Below, piece by piece: positions 32,851 through 43,790 of a DNA stretch of 64,000 bases. The stretch is from Taudactylus pleione (taxonomy: Eukaryota; Chordata; Amphibia; Anura; Myobatrachidae). The notes under the pieces are model-generated. The model did not search any database. It worked only from the letters and a program-made list of their open reading frames with translations, and was not told the DNA's origin. Location: NCBI GenBank assembly GCA_031769625.1, contig JAUIMM010000534.1:8572001-8636000 (forward strand), in the 5' to 3' direction. A program made the position numbers and the translations under genes. Positions within the stretch are counted from its first letter, which is position 1; the number at the start of each line of letters is the position of its first letter.

Positions 32851-33238
32851 CCCCTTATACACACACATAGAAAAAAAACTTACCTGAATCCCCGCTCCTG
32901 CGGTGACCGCTGCCGTCTGCACTTCTCTGCATCTGCACTATGGGAGAGACGTCACGGATGTCTCTCCCATCACCCGCAGCGGGGGGAGCCGGAAGGCGGA
33001 GCTCATGAGTGAGCTTCAGCTGGCTCCCTCAGTGCACGCAGCAGCCAATGAGAGTATATGTGACTTTCATTGGCTGCTATAACAAATACATAGCTGCCGC
33101 TCGTGAGGATCCGACGTCAGGAGGCCGCTGTTCGGCCTCAAAGGGGGGTCAGAGTAAGGCGGGGAAAACCTGAACGGACTCGAATCATCGATGTTTGGAG
33201 CGGTTCGGATTCCACAGAATCCAAACTGCTCATCCCTG

Positions 33239-34345
33239 CACCACATAGTTGTGTACCTTATTCATGTATGACACACAGCAGTGCCCCTTTTACACAATGC
33301 CCACATTTGTGTCACTTATACACAATGCCCACAGTAGTAGTGCCCCTTATACAGTGCCACAGCATTACTGCCACTTACATATAATGCCCACAGCAGTAGT
33401 GCCCCTTATGCAAATGCAATGCCCATTGTAGTGGTGCCCCTGATGCAGTGCCCCCAGTAGTGGTGCCCCTTATGCAGTGCCCCAGTAGTTGTAGTGCCCC
33501 TTATGCAGTGCCCAAAGTGATAGTGCCCCCAATAGTGGTGCCCCTTATGCAGTTCCCCCAGTAGTGGTGCCCCTAGTAGTGGTAGTGCCCCTTATGCAGT
33601 GCCCACAGTGGTAGTGTCCCTTATTTAGTGCCCCCAATAGTGATGCCCCTTATGCAGTGTCCCTTATTCAGTGCCCCCAGTAATGGTGCCCTTTATGCAG
33701 AGCCCACAGTTGTGATAGTGCCCTTTATGCAGTGGCCCCAGAAGTGGTGCCCCTTATGCAGTGCCCCCAGGAGTGGTGCCCCTTGTAGTAATGCCCCCAG
33801 TAGTAATGCCCTCTATAGTAGTGCACCCAATAGTAATGCCCCATGTAATGCCCCCAGTAGGAGTGCTCCCTGTGTAATGCCCCCTGTATAATGCTCCCAG
33901 TAGTACTGCCCCCAGTAGTACTGCCCCCTGTGTAAAGCCCCCAGTAGTTATGCCCCCTGTGTAATGCCCCTTGTTGTAATGCCCCCTGTGTAATGCCCCC
34001 AGTAGTAATGCCCCCTGTAGTAGTGCTCCCTGTGTAATGCCCCAAGAAGTAATGCCCCATATATGCTCCCTGTAGTAATGCCTCCTGTGTAATGCCCCCT
34101 GTAGTTATGCCCCCTACAGTGCTGCTTACACACGAAAAAAAAACAATACTTACCTTAAGCCCCGCTCCTGCATGCTTCAGGTTCGCCTGGCTGCTCCGAG
34201 TTCCCTCAACTATGCGAGAGACATCATGATGTCTCTCCCATAGTGCCCGTGGGGGGAGTGGAGCCGGAAGACGGAGCTGCGGGGAGGAAGCCGGGCACCC
34301 GCTGGTAACAAAATCTCAGCGAGTGTCCGGCAAATGGAGCCTCCC
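33239..34345. repeat. Second copy of the relic's minisatellite and right part
   Basis: Repeats the order seen at 29950-33010: GACACACAGCAGTGCCCCTT, then minisatellite units (33280-34110), then GAAAAAAAAACAATACTTAC and a block with GATGTCTCTCCCATAG. Compare 29995 and 32880-32970. It is a diverged duplicate directly following the relic's right end; its own right end is not recognisable. Confidence 0.65.
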
Positions 34346-34439
34346 TACGGTGCCGGGCTAAGGTGGGTCGAAGGAGGTGGAACTGGTTCCGTCTCCCAAT
34401 AAAAATGATGGAATGCAGCTCTGCCCTGTTCCTGGCCCA

Positions 34440-35290
34440 CTTTAACCCCTGTCTGTCCCCATACTAGTGTACGGGGACAGCGGACCATTCCGAGAGAGGA
34501 AGGTAAGTAGGAGATATCTGTGATACTAGTGTATGGGGACAGCGGGTCATTCCACCAGAGGAAGGTAAGCAGGAGATATCTGTGATACTAGTGTATGGGG
34601 ACAGCGGGCCATTAAGCCAGAGGAAGGTAAGTAGGAGATATCTGTGATACTAGTGTATGGAGACAGCGGGCCATTCCGCAAGAGGAAGGTAAGTAGGAGA
34701 TAGCTGTGATAGTAGTGTATGGGGACAGCAGCCCATTCCGCAGGAAGAAAGTAAGTAGGATATATCTGCGATACTAGTGTATGGGGACAGCGGGCCATTC
34801 CTCAAGAGGAAGGTAAGTAGGATATATCTGTGATACTAGTGTATGGGGAAAGCGGCCATTCTGCCAGAGGAAGATTTAAGTAGGAGATATCTGTGATACT
34901 AGCATACCTCCTGGGACTGTCCCACCCACGGGCCGCAGTGTCCCGTGGTGGGGGGGGAAGTTGGGGGAGGCATACACCGCTGCTCTGCTATGCAGGGCAG
35001 CATGTATGCAGAGCAAGAATAGATGTTGTGCGCATGCGCACAGCATCTATTCACAGAGCCGGGTGAAGCCCGGGGGCTGTCCAGCATCTCGAAGATGCTG
35101 GGTATGCCCCATTAGTGATGTTAATGGGGGCGTGTCATCAAACCACGCCCCTTTACAATCAGGCCACACCCCCTTCTCGGGGGTCCCGACTCCTTGCCTG
35201 CAAATGTTGAGAGGTATGTACTAGTGTATGGGGACAGCGGGCCATTCCATGAAAGAAAGGTAAATAGGAGGTATCTGTGATATCTCCTGC
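34440..35290. repeat. 62-bp satellite, about 8 units, interrupted
   Basis: Units read GATACTAGTGTATGGGGACA, GCGGGCCATTCC and GAGGAAGGTAAGTAGGAGAT. Starts lie at about 34466, 34526, 34588, 34650, 34712, 34772 and 34835, then after the MITE at 35219. Most units contain GGTAAGT, a chance match to a splice donor. Confidence 0.9.
34903..35218. mobile_element. CATACCT-type MITE in the satellite
   Basis: Ends CATACCTCC and GAGGTATG. TACTAG is repeated at 34897-34902 and 35219-35224, and the uninterrupted satellite has it once. The interior has hairpins (AGATGTTGTGCGCATGCGCA, CAGCATCTCGAAGATGCTG). Confidence 0.75.
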
Positions 35291-36340
35291 TTTATCTTCT
35301 TGTTGAATGGCCCGATAACTTAATTTTTAAAATTGCAGGTGAAAATGTGCATATTCACCTGCTTTTGTGAAAATGAAGTGATGATGAATAGGCCCCAGAG
35401 TCTGTTATAGAAGAAGGTGTTCCTGCTTTCCTCTCCTCCATGTTGAAGCATGTAATAGTGTGCAGCTTTTGTTTGTTCCTGTTAATAGTAAAACAGGAAC
35501 CATTTATTTCTGTATACTTTCTGCTGCTCTTATATAGCAGAGCTACTATCAGTAATCAAGACAGTCAGTAATAGATGGAGAAGAATCCTGGACCTTACTT
35601 TGGGGTGTATTCATGGAGCTGTGAAAATCCCTGTTTCTATGCAGGAAGGAGGTTACCGTGGAGAAGTAGATGATGTTTCCAGCGGTGCCTCCGCTCTGTG
35701 GCTGGATCAGCTCAGCTTTCCGTTCCTGTATTGTGTACAGATTTGCCATCTCAGGATGGCGTGATCTATACTCATACTTACCGACTTTTGTAATCTGCTC
35801 CCCGGGAGATGCTCGGAGGGCAGACAGCTGGCCACTTTGGGGGCGGGGCAGGGTTCCTATGTCATTAGGTCCTGCCCCCATTGCAGCAAACTGCCCCTGG
35901 ATACTTACCGGAGCCCCACCGCAACCCCCGGGTACTCCTCCAGGGGTGCGAGGGGCTCCGGTAAATGTCTATACTGCGAAACTAAACCAACAGAGAAAGT
36001 TGAATACTTCCCTGGGATCTGCCTGCTACCCGTCACTTGCTCCGCCCCCTTTCCATGCACAAACAGGACCTGCTTTGAAGAAGCTTGTGCATGGGCAGAC
36101 TGGCCCTATAGACCAGGTCCACGAAACTCTTGAGGACCACAGATGAAACCGGATCGTCGGCGCACTCATTTTATCTTCACTACAATGGAAAGGTAAGTAT
36201 TTGTGAATACCACCTTGGAACTACTATATATTGCATTGATATGATGCAATATATAAGGCTATATCAAATTAGAGACGAAAAGTCCGTTATCGGCGATAAT
36301 TTATGGCCGATGATGTCATTTTCGCCTGTTTCACTTATCC
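35291..36340. other. Gene-free DNA with MITE-like part
   Basis: About 35774-36110 begins CATACTTACCGACTTTTG and is GC-rich, resembling the CATACCT/CATACTT MITEs; the other end is not clear. TTGAGGACCACAGATGAAAC at about 36131 could be a worn PLE motif. A frame at 35670-36146 shows no domain. Confidence 0.35.
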
Positions 36341-37118
36341 CCATATTCAATTACAAAGACTTTTCGCAGGTGCAAAAAGTCTTTGTAAAATAACGGGGAT
36401 AAGTTTTCACCACTGTTTAGGTGGTGAAAAAAAAAGTTCAGAATTGGGGTTTTGGGGTGCCGAATAAAAAAAATAGCCTGCAGCCTTTAGAATGTCCCCT
36501 TAAAGTAATCTGTGTAAAAACAATTTAAAAAAAAACCTTAGGACACCCCAAAAAAGGTACTTTCATTTTGGGGGCGAAAAAATAAATGTTGGGGAAAAAA
36601 CTTAAAAACTTGAAAAATAGCCTCACCTGCCTATGTATGCGGCAGGTGTTTTCTAGAATGCGGGTTGTTGCAGAAGGTGGATTTTTTAAGAATTTAAAAA
36701 AAATCACTTTAGGGACTTAAAAATATGCTTGCACCCATTTTCATGTACCCCAAATTTGATGGGAATAGTTATTTAAAAAACCAAACAAACAGATAAATGC
36801 TATTCTTCACTATTTCTTCACAGGCACATTTATGCACCTGCCGCAGCTATTTAAAAACCCCGAATACCTTCAGCACGCCAAATTGGGAGTACCCATAGTG
36901 ATCCCCCATGTCACACCATCTTTTGGGAGGTGACAGGCTGATTTCCCCTAAAGTGACAGGAGTTTACGATACTTACCTCTCTGCCAGGTCCCGTTTTCGC
37001 TGATTCCTAATTGAATACGAGGATTAGTGGGCACGCACCCCATACTTTATCCCTGTAAAAAATGGCGATGATGGTGAAAAGTCCGACCTCTGACTTTTCG
37101 CCCCAAATTGAATATGGC
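36341..37118. mobile_element. MITE with CCATATTCAATT ends
   Basis: CCATATTCAATT at 36341 faces AATTGAATATGG ending at 37118, and GACTTTTCGC lies inside each end. The interior is AT-rich and non-coding. The target duplication is not clear. Confidence 0.5.
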
Positions 37119-37825
37119 CTATAGTGGTAATTACCGGTAATCCCTTCATGTTTTACATGAATAGACCCTTTTATAACGCACACTGCATGTTCCCTTCATG
37201 GCTCACAAATGATAACTGCGCGACTTCGGTAGGCAGCCTGTACCGCTTACATTTATTTTTCCTTACCTTTGTAGGTGTTGCAATGCATTATCTTGCAGAT
37301 TAACGATAGGTGGATTAATGCTACACTAATCATGCAGCAAGTTCTGACTTTTCGGCTGTTTTACTTTTGTTTGAAGAAATCTCGTTCCTCACATAGTCAG
37401 CATTATCATCCAGGAAATCCTACTAATTTACCAGCAATTGAGCCACATCACTGAAATGACATAACATTTATTTTTACGAGTAGACAAAGTGCATATTGCC
37501 CAACAGTTCCTATATTGGCGATTCATGAGTCAAGAAAGGAGCATGGCATTGCGGTAATGTGCATATGGTTTGTCCAGACCTTGCTGTGGGATGGGCAGTA
37601 AGGGGTGTGGTTGGGCAGATATGGGTGTGGTTTAGTTTATGGGAGGGGCTTCTTTGTAACTTGATTTTGCTTTGGAAAAGCATGGGAGGTATGAAAATGT
37701 ATTGCTGGTGGTATATATTATACATAATACATAGAACCCCCTTCCCAAACTGCAACCAGCACTAGTACTTCAGCTTAGGCTGGTATTGTACGTGTGGGGT
37801 CCCCCAAAAGTTGCAATTACCAGCA
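37119..37825. other. Nothing recognised
   Basis: No gene. Contains TATTAATGC-type AT-rich DNA and an AGTTTATGGGAGGGG stretch. Confidence 0.35.
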
Positions 37826-37833
37826 CTAGGCAT

Positions 37834-38043
37834 CTGCGTCATTACAGGGCTTTTCTGCGCCCTGTGCCGGCCATGCCCCCTGGAGGAAAGACATCATGCA
37901 GAGAGGACAGGGCCAGCAGCGCCTGGAATTACAGCCATTTCAGGCACCATGCTAGCCAGATGCAGGGATTGTGGGCGAGCGGTGATGCCGCCCACAGGGT
38001 CCTGTGTGGTGGAACCGATCGCATACCCCTAGTTACAGCCCTG
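37834..38043. mobile_element. Short hAT-type MITE with 8-bp duplication
   Basis: CTAGGCAT is found at 37826-37833 and 38044-38051. The right end reads inward CAGGGCTGTAACTAGGGG; the left end CTGCGTCATTACAGGGC is a diverged match. 210 bp, non-coding. Confidence 0.65.
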
Positions 38044-38051
38044 CTAGGCAT

Positions 38052-39460
38052 TACCAGCCAAGGCTGGTAGTTCTATAGCAGGGTGGACACTCAGCATGTG
38101 CGTCCCACCACAATAGTGACAACCATGCCTAGATTGGTCAACAAAGGGCGGAAGTGGGGTTTGCAAAAATAAATATTACCCACCTCCCGAAATCTTTAGG
38201 AACAATCAGCCCTGTACTAAATGCACTAGGGCTATTCCCCACACCCCGATGCGGGTTTAATAAATATATGTAAAAGAAAGAATTAATATTCTTTTTTATG
38301 GGTCCCTGCTAGCCCTTTCATTTCATGTCCAATTTAAATGACTGCCAGTGCTGCCAGTGTGGCCTGGCAGATGGGACTTGCTGGAACCTGTAAATAAATA
38401 CTACAATAAAGACGTGGACACCCTAGAAAAATCCTTTAATAAATAAACACACCCAGGACCCCTTATTGGCAGGTCACTGCATAGGGATGAAAGAGAGAGT
38501 TATGATGGGTCACTGCATTGTAGCTACTGTTCTTTGACCAACCACAGTGCTCCTATTCATTCCAATACCAGCCTAGAGAGAAGCTCTAGTGCTGGTTGCA
38601 CATTTGGTTGGGTTATTTATTTCTGATACTACGTTCCATATGGAGAAAAAAATGCATAGGACAAACATATGGTTATTAGAATTTATAGCCTAAACCAGAG
38701 GTTCCCAAACTTTTTTGAATCATGGCGTCCCAGAAAATCAGCATGGTATTCACGGCACCCCTGGGCCAAATGTTTGTTATTGAGAAATTCAGAAAATCAG
38801 TAGTTAACCAATAAAGTAGTTTGAAGTAGGTTTATGCCCATATTAGTAAGAGTTAGATGGGTATGCAAGTAGGATACTATATAAACAGGAGACAAAGGAG
38901 ATTCCAGTGGCCTGCCATAAGCCTGGACCAGACTGCAGTTGATGACCAGGAAATTGTTAGTTCCAGCTCTGTTCTGAGAGGAGGCTCCTGGATCGTGTAA
39001 CCATCTTATATTCCGAAGCTAAGTAACTGTTGTTCTTTTATATCTTGTTATTTGTTGTAATTAATTATATCTTTTTTCAAGATACTGGTTTGTGTGGCTT
39101 AATTAACCTTCTGTATCCAAGAACCTTATTACGTTCCACCGGGAACACCGACATATCAGATGTTTGGTCACCACATCATGCACTATGTATTGGCCGCCCG
39201 ATATATTTTGCTTGGTCGGGCGTCACATCACTGGTTACACACATCGGCAAGTGTGTACCCAGCTGAAGTCTGGCAAGGGAATGAGGTATGAAAAGAGGGA
39301 GTAGGTAAAAATATGGAGGCTGGTGTAAAGGGAGAAAAGCAATATAGGCAGATAAGGCTGTGCATATCCGCCACTGGATCTGAGGTCTGTTTAATAAAGG
39401 GACTGGGAGAGGCAATAATAGCATTAAAACATAACTATTCATACAACTAATGTAGATGCG
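38052..39460. other. Gene-free, old repeats
   Basis: 38130-38470 resembles the AATAAATATTACCCAC type repeat that also recurs at 45360-45870 (rows of AATAAA, CCCC(G/T)CACCCC). 38697-38800 starts CCAGAGGTTCCCAAACTTTT, the look of a hAT-type MITE end, without a partner. No gene is seen. Confidence 0.4.
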
Positions 39461-39497
39461 TATATATGTTTATATATAATATATATATATATATATA
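39461..39497. repeat. (AT)n microsatellite
   Basis: TA run with minor breaks, followed by ACACACACAC. Confidence 0.8.
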
Positions 39498-40109
39498 CAG
39501 ACACACACACAAGCAGCTACAATAAACGGCGGCTCTCAGAGACTTCCACGAAAAATGATATATTCAAACAAGCATGTTAGACACCAACGTTTCGGGACCA
39601 CAATGTTCCTTTGTCAAGGTAAGTAGCCCCACAAGTGAGAATAACTAATATATTTATATATATATATATTTATTTATTTATTTAATCCGCCCCCCTAAAT
39701 AGAAAGTCTAGATCCGCCTCTGGCCAGGGTGGCACGTGCACCTGATTGGAGGGGGCGCCGAGAGCATGCCATGCTGCTGCAGCGCGGCCCACATATCATG
39801 AACAATGCCATACTGACCATCCAAGCTCTGTCCTCCCTTCCTGACACATAACCCTACCCCGACGTCATCCAGCCGATAATAATGCCCATCCTATTGACTG
39901 AGAGCTGCGCTCTCCAATCAAAGATAAGAATCCAGGCAGCCAAGTAATGACTAGATCCGGATGCTGGCAGCCAATCGGGGAGAGCTGGTGAGTGTCTGCC
40001 AATCAGAATAGCAGTTACATAAAGATTTGGTGGAGGAGGTTGGTTGAGGGATCAAGAAGTATTCGTAGAAGGAAGCTGCAGAGCTGAATTCCCTGGAGCA
40101 GGCAGAAAG
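39498..40109. other. Gene-free DNA around the PLE relic
   Basis: Includes a TTTATTTATTTA run (39655-39682). GCCAATCGG (39970), GCCAATCAG (39998) and ACATAAAG (40018) have promoter-like spacing, but no gene follows, only a minisatellite. Confidence 0.3.
39510..39625 (-). mobile_element. PLE relic with hammerhead-like core, minus strand
   Basis: On the minus strand TTGACAAAGGAACATTGTGG then TCCCGAAACGTTGG (39585-39619). Boxes TTGACAA and GAAAC flank a GGAAC/GTCCC stem with one mismatch. No coding part remains. Confidence 0.5.
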
Positions 40110-40370
40110 TGTGTTGTGGCTGGGATAGTTGTGCCATGGCTGGGGTTGAGTGTGCCATGGCTGCGATAGTTGTTCCAATGCTGGGGCTGAGTGTGCAATG
40201 AGTAGGATAGTTGTGTCAGTGCTGGCACTTGATGTGCCATGATTGGGATAGTTGTGCAATGGCTGGGGCTGAGTGTGCCATGGCTGGGATAGTTGTTCCA
40301 ATGCTGGGGCTGAGTGTGCAATGATTATGATAGTTGGGTCAGTGCTGGGATTGGATGTACCATGGCTGCG
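40110..40370. repeat. About 31-bp minisatellite
   Basis: Units of TGTGCCATGGCTGGGATAGT and TGTNCCAATGCTGGGGCTGAG alternate, about 8 in all. Confidence 0.8.
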
Positions 40371-41210
40371 TGGTGTTGTTAGCCGGTCTCTAGTACCGTA
40401 GTATACTCTGCCACTGTATCTATATTAATGTGGAGACTGATTTATTCCAGTGACTATAATAGTCTGCAATACAGAAAGCCTCATACACACACAGCACACG
40501 CAATAGCCCCCGGTTGGAAAATTAAGCAGGAAAATACCCACTGGCACTCCTTTCTCAGGGGGCCCCCAAGCTGGAGCTCCCCCAATCCACTCTACAACCT
40601 TGCCCCGGATGACAAAAATCCTAGTTTCGGCCATGTTTAATGAGACCCATAGACTTAAAACAGAAATAGTCCAAAAGACTAGGTGCAAGGTTGAAAGGTC
40701 TATAAAAGTTTCAAAAGAGTTATCTGTCCTCTGCTCTAATGTTGCCCCTCCGGGGCTGTGATCTGCACAGATGGAGTGCAAGTAGAGGAACAATACAGGA
40801 CGTCTGACACTATTAAACCTTTTATTGTAATAAGAGGCACTGGTAATTCATGAAAGTGGCTGATCTGCAATTGCACATAGGGTGAAAGTCTTCATAGATT
40901 GAATATACTCAACATGTGCACCTTCATTTAATTGGACATGGGTGCGTCATTTGTATGCAGGTGGTACCCATAGGACATAATAGGCCTGTTTCAGAGATGG
41001 ACGTAGCTGCCTCCGCACATGCATCTTTTGCTGGAGTCGCGGCTGCGATAATATGCAAATGCTTATATCAGCCCTTCCCCTGGTGTAATAGCCTGCGTCT
41101 GGATGTGCAAGGACTGAGACGCCCACTTTCTGCGTCTCCGCACGCTGTGACACTGCTGGTTATTCTTTAGACGCCACTATAGGAACACCACTGCTCACAC
41201 CATTGACACT
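40371..41210. other. Gene-free DNA, possibly one old element continuing after 41767
   Basis: From about 40990 the GC-rich text (GCGGCTGCGATAATATGC) looks like a MITE interior that resumes at 41768 (GGCTGCAGCTGTGCATC). No coding sequence is recognised. Confidence 0.3.
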
Positions 41211-41767
41211 TAGGGGTAAATTTACTAAAGTGAGAGTTTTTAGAAGTGGAGATGTTGCCCATAGCAACCAGTCAGATTCTAGCTATTATCTACTAGAAGG
41301 TTCTAGCTAAATCATACCTGCTGACATTCTGGCTGCTCCTTCTGGGAGGGAGCAGCCAGATCGGCAGGACGGGGTGGGCGTGGCCGAGACAAGGGGGAGT
41401 GGCCGGTCGGGTGACGTCACTTGTGGGCGCGATCGCGTCAGTTTGGCCCCGCCCTGCTACACAATGCCGATGAAATAGGCATTGTGCAGCAGGGGGCGGG
41501 GCCAAAATGGCGCGAATCGTGTCACCGCCCCCCCCCTCCCGCTGCGGGGGTTACAGGGGTTATAGCGGGGGGATAGGAGGGGTGAGCGGCAGCCGGGAGA
41601 ATTGCCTGCCTTCCCGGGAGGTCGGAAGCGGCACCCGATTTTCGGGAGGCTCCCGACCAAATCGGGAGGGTAGGCAAGTATGAGCTAAATGTTAAATAGA
41701 ATCTGATTGGTTGCTATGGGTAACATCTCTACTTCTAAAAACTCTCACTTTACTAAATATACCCCTT
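41211..41767. mobile_element. Palindromic MITE (AGGGGTAAATTTACTAAA), split by another MITE
   Basis: AGGGGTAAATTTACTAAAGT at the left faces CTTTACTAAATATACCCCT at the right. Inside, GATGTTGCCCATAGCAACCA faces TGGTTGCTATGGGTAACATC. It is the common frog-type palindrome. The insert at 41313-41682 lies near its centre. Confidence 0.8.
41313..41682. mobile_element. CATACCTGC/GCAAGTATG MITE with 8-bp duplication
   Basis: Perfect duplication AGCTAAAT at 41305-41312 and 41683-41690. Ends CATACCTGC and GCAAGTATG. GC-rich interior with CTCCCGACCAAATCGGGAG and CACAATGCC...GGCATTGTG stems. 370 bp, non-coding. Confidence 0.85.
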
Positions 41768-42086
41768 ACACTCAGCATGTAAATCTGGCCTCCTATGGCT
41801 GCAGCTGTGCATCTGGGAACGCAGCCGCTACCACTGGCCCACCCACGACACTCCCATAGCACGCCCATGAGACAGACTTTTGTTTACATTCACTTCTAGC
41901 CACCTCCTCCCAGTCACCACACAACACTTTCCCACAGCATTTCTGATACCGTCTGACCCGATCGCAACAGTATCTTTGTCCCCTCTAAAGCACCATAGGT
42001 GACATCAAAAACTTTGGTGCCTGCGCAGTTGCTAAAAGTCACTCAGCTACATGAATTGTGTGCGACTTAGATGGGAGGATCATCAC
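41768..42086. other. Gene-free DNA
   Basis: Likely the continuation of the old element before 41211. Nothing else is seen. Confidence 0.3.
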
Positions 42087-42280
42087 TAAGGGGTCTATTT
42101 ACTAAGCAGTGTTAGGAGACAGAGTGAAAAGTGATAAGAAAGTGATAAGGTGCCAGACAATCAGCTCCCAACTGTCATCTCACAGGCTGTGTTTGAAAAA
42201 TGACAGTTAGGAGCTGATTGGCTGGCACCTTATCACTTTTCACTCTGTCTCCTAACACTGCTTAGTAAATAGACCCCTAA
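42087..42280. mobile_element. Palindromic MITE, 194 bp
   Basis: The left arm TAAGGGGTCTATTTACTAAG, AGTGTTAGGAGACAGAGTGA and AAGTGATAAGGTGCCAG mirrors the right arm down to AAATAGACCCCTAA. The loop is around 42175-42200. It is a perfect-looking hairpin typical of frog MITEs. Confidence 0.85.
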
Positions 42281-42889
42281 GACACATCTTGTAAATTGCT
42301 GTTTTGTCAACTCTGCTAAAATCCCAATTTGTTTAGTATGTTTCCACAGGCTGACAAACCTAGAATAGTTCTGCATTTTACATATAGATGGCCCTAAAAT
42401 AGTCACAGTGTTACATAAGAAAGAGGAAGCTACTTAAGCTCTATGACAATGCTCATGTACATGTATGCTGCAAAGACACGTGAAGTAAAACCTGTACATG
42501 AATTATTTATCAGAGACTTTTTTCTTTTATCGAAGCCGCGTCTGCATCTTTATGCTAATGTCGTGGCTTCTGGTCATCGGATGCACCATGGAAACTTGCA
42601 CCAGCCCTATGGTAGGTGCAGTACAGTATCATCCTCTGACCTCCTGTACCAGTGCTACTGTGGCTTTAGACTACTGCTACATTTACTAAGCTAATTCTTA
42701 CCTACCCGATTCTGCACTAAAAACAATTAGTTGCAAGTTTATACATGGATCCCTGCTAAGGGATTCGGTCACATGGTCGGCATTGGCCATATCCACATTC
42801 AGCATGATGACAGACACCATGTCGACATCATCAGGAAGTTGACATCTTCACAATATCGACATCTGAAATGTCACCATGTGAAATGTCAA
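42281..42889. other. Nothing recognised
   Basis: No gene or clear repeat. A short region 42780-42890 is rich in CATNTCGACAT and GTCAACAT words. Confidence 0.35.
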
Positions 42890-43790
42890 CATTCTCAAGA
42901 TGCTGCCAGTTAGGTTTAAGAGCCGCCGAGAGAGTTAGGCTGCGAGGAGAGGGTAGAGTTAGGCTATGCGGAGAGGGTTAGGCTGCAGGGGGTGGGTTAG
43001 ACTGTGGGGGGGGATAGGCTGCAGGGGAAGGGTTAGGCTGCAGAGGGAGGGTTAGGCTGTTGGGGGTGGGTTAGGCTGCAGGGCGTGGATGAGTTAGGCT
43101 GCTGTGGTGGGTTAGGATGCAGGGGGTGGGTTAGGCTGCGGGGGTGGGTTAGGCTGCAGGGGAAGGGTTAGGCTGCAGGGGGTGGGTTATACATTCTCAG
43201 GATGCTGCCAGTTAGGTTTAGGAGCCGCCGTGAGAGATGTGAGGAGAGGGTAGAGTTAGGCTGGGGGTGAGGGTTAGGCTGCAGGAGGTGGGTTAGGCTG
43301 CAGGGAGAAGGTTAGGCTGCAGGGGAAGGGTTAGGCTGCAGGGGGGAGGGTTAGGCTGCAGGGGGGAGGATTAGGCTACAGGGGGAGGGTTAGGCTACAG
43401 GGGGAGGGTTAGGCTGCAGGGGGAGGGTTAGGCTGCAGGGGGTGGGTTAGGCTGTGGGGGTTAGGCTGCAGGAGAGTTAGGCTGTAAGGGGAGGGTTAGG
43501 CTGCAGGGGAAGGGTTAGGCTGCAGGGGGGGAAGGTTAGGCTGTGGTGGGAGGATTAGGGTTAGGCTGCAGGAGGAGGGTTAGGCTGCAGGGGGGAGGGT
43601 TAGGCTGCAGGGGGAGGGTTATGCTGCAGGGGGAGGGTTAGGCTGCAGGGGGTGGGTTAGGCTGCAGGGGGTGGGTTAGGCTGCAGGAGGAGGGTTAGGC
43701 TGCAGAGGGGGAGGGTTAGGCTGCAGGGGGAGGGTTAGGCTGTGGGGGGAGGATTAGGCTGCAGGAGGGAGGGTTAGACTGCAGCGGGAA
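42890..43790. repeat. GGGTTAGGCTGCAGGGGGA minisatellite
   Basis: About 45 units of 17-21 bp, GGTTAGGCTGCAGGGGGAG with variants GGTGGG and GTGGGG. The leader GATGCTGCCAGTTAGGTTTA with AGAGCCGCCG occurs at 42899 and again at 43200, so the array is built of two blocks. It contains GGGTTAGG in most units but is not a telomere run. Confidence 0.92.

Larger units (their letters stand above)
29462..33238. mobile_element. Old hAT relic, related to the BED-finger hAT
   Basis: Left sequence (29462-29850) aligns with the left end of copy 1: TAGGAATCTGTGCC, a GCTAAAATCACA block, TATTATCAACCTCAATAAC and CAAAGGTTGCA. The right end (33130-33238) parallels the copy 1 right end and finishes CTGCTCATCCCTG, reverse complement CAGGGATGAGCAG. 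No transposase remains; the interior is minisatellite with SINE and Tc1 insertions. Flanking duplications are not visible. Confidence 0.6.

Noticed and set aside
39960..40060. Promoter with two CCAAT boxes and a TATA-like word
   Set aside because: The spacing is suggestive but no gene or transcript-like unit follows, only a minisatellite.
42890..43790. Interstitial telomere repeat
   Set aside because: GGGTTAGG occurs once per 17-21-bp unit with CTGCAGG between; there is no TTAGGG tandem run.
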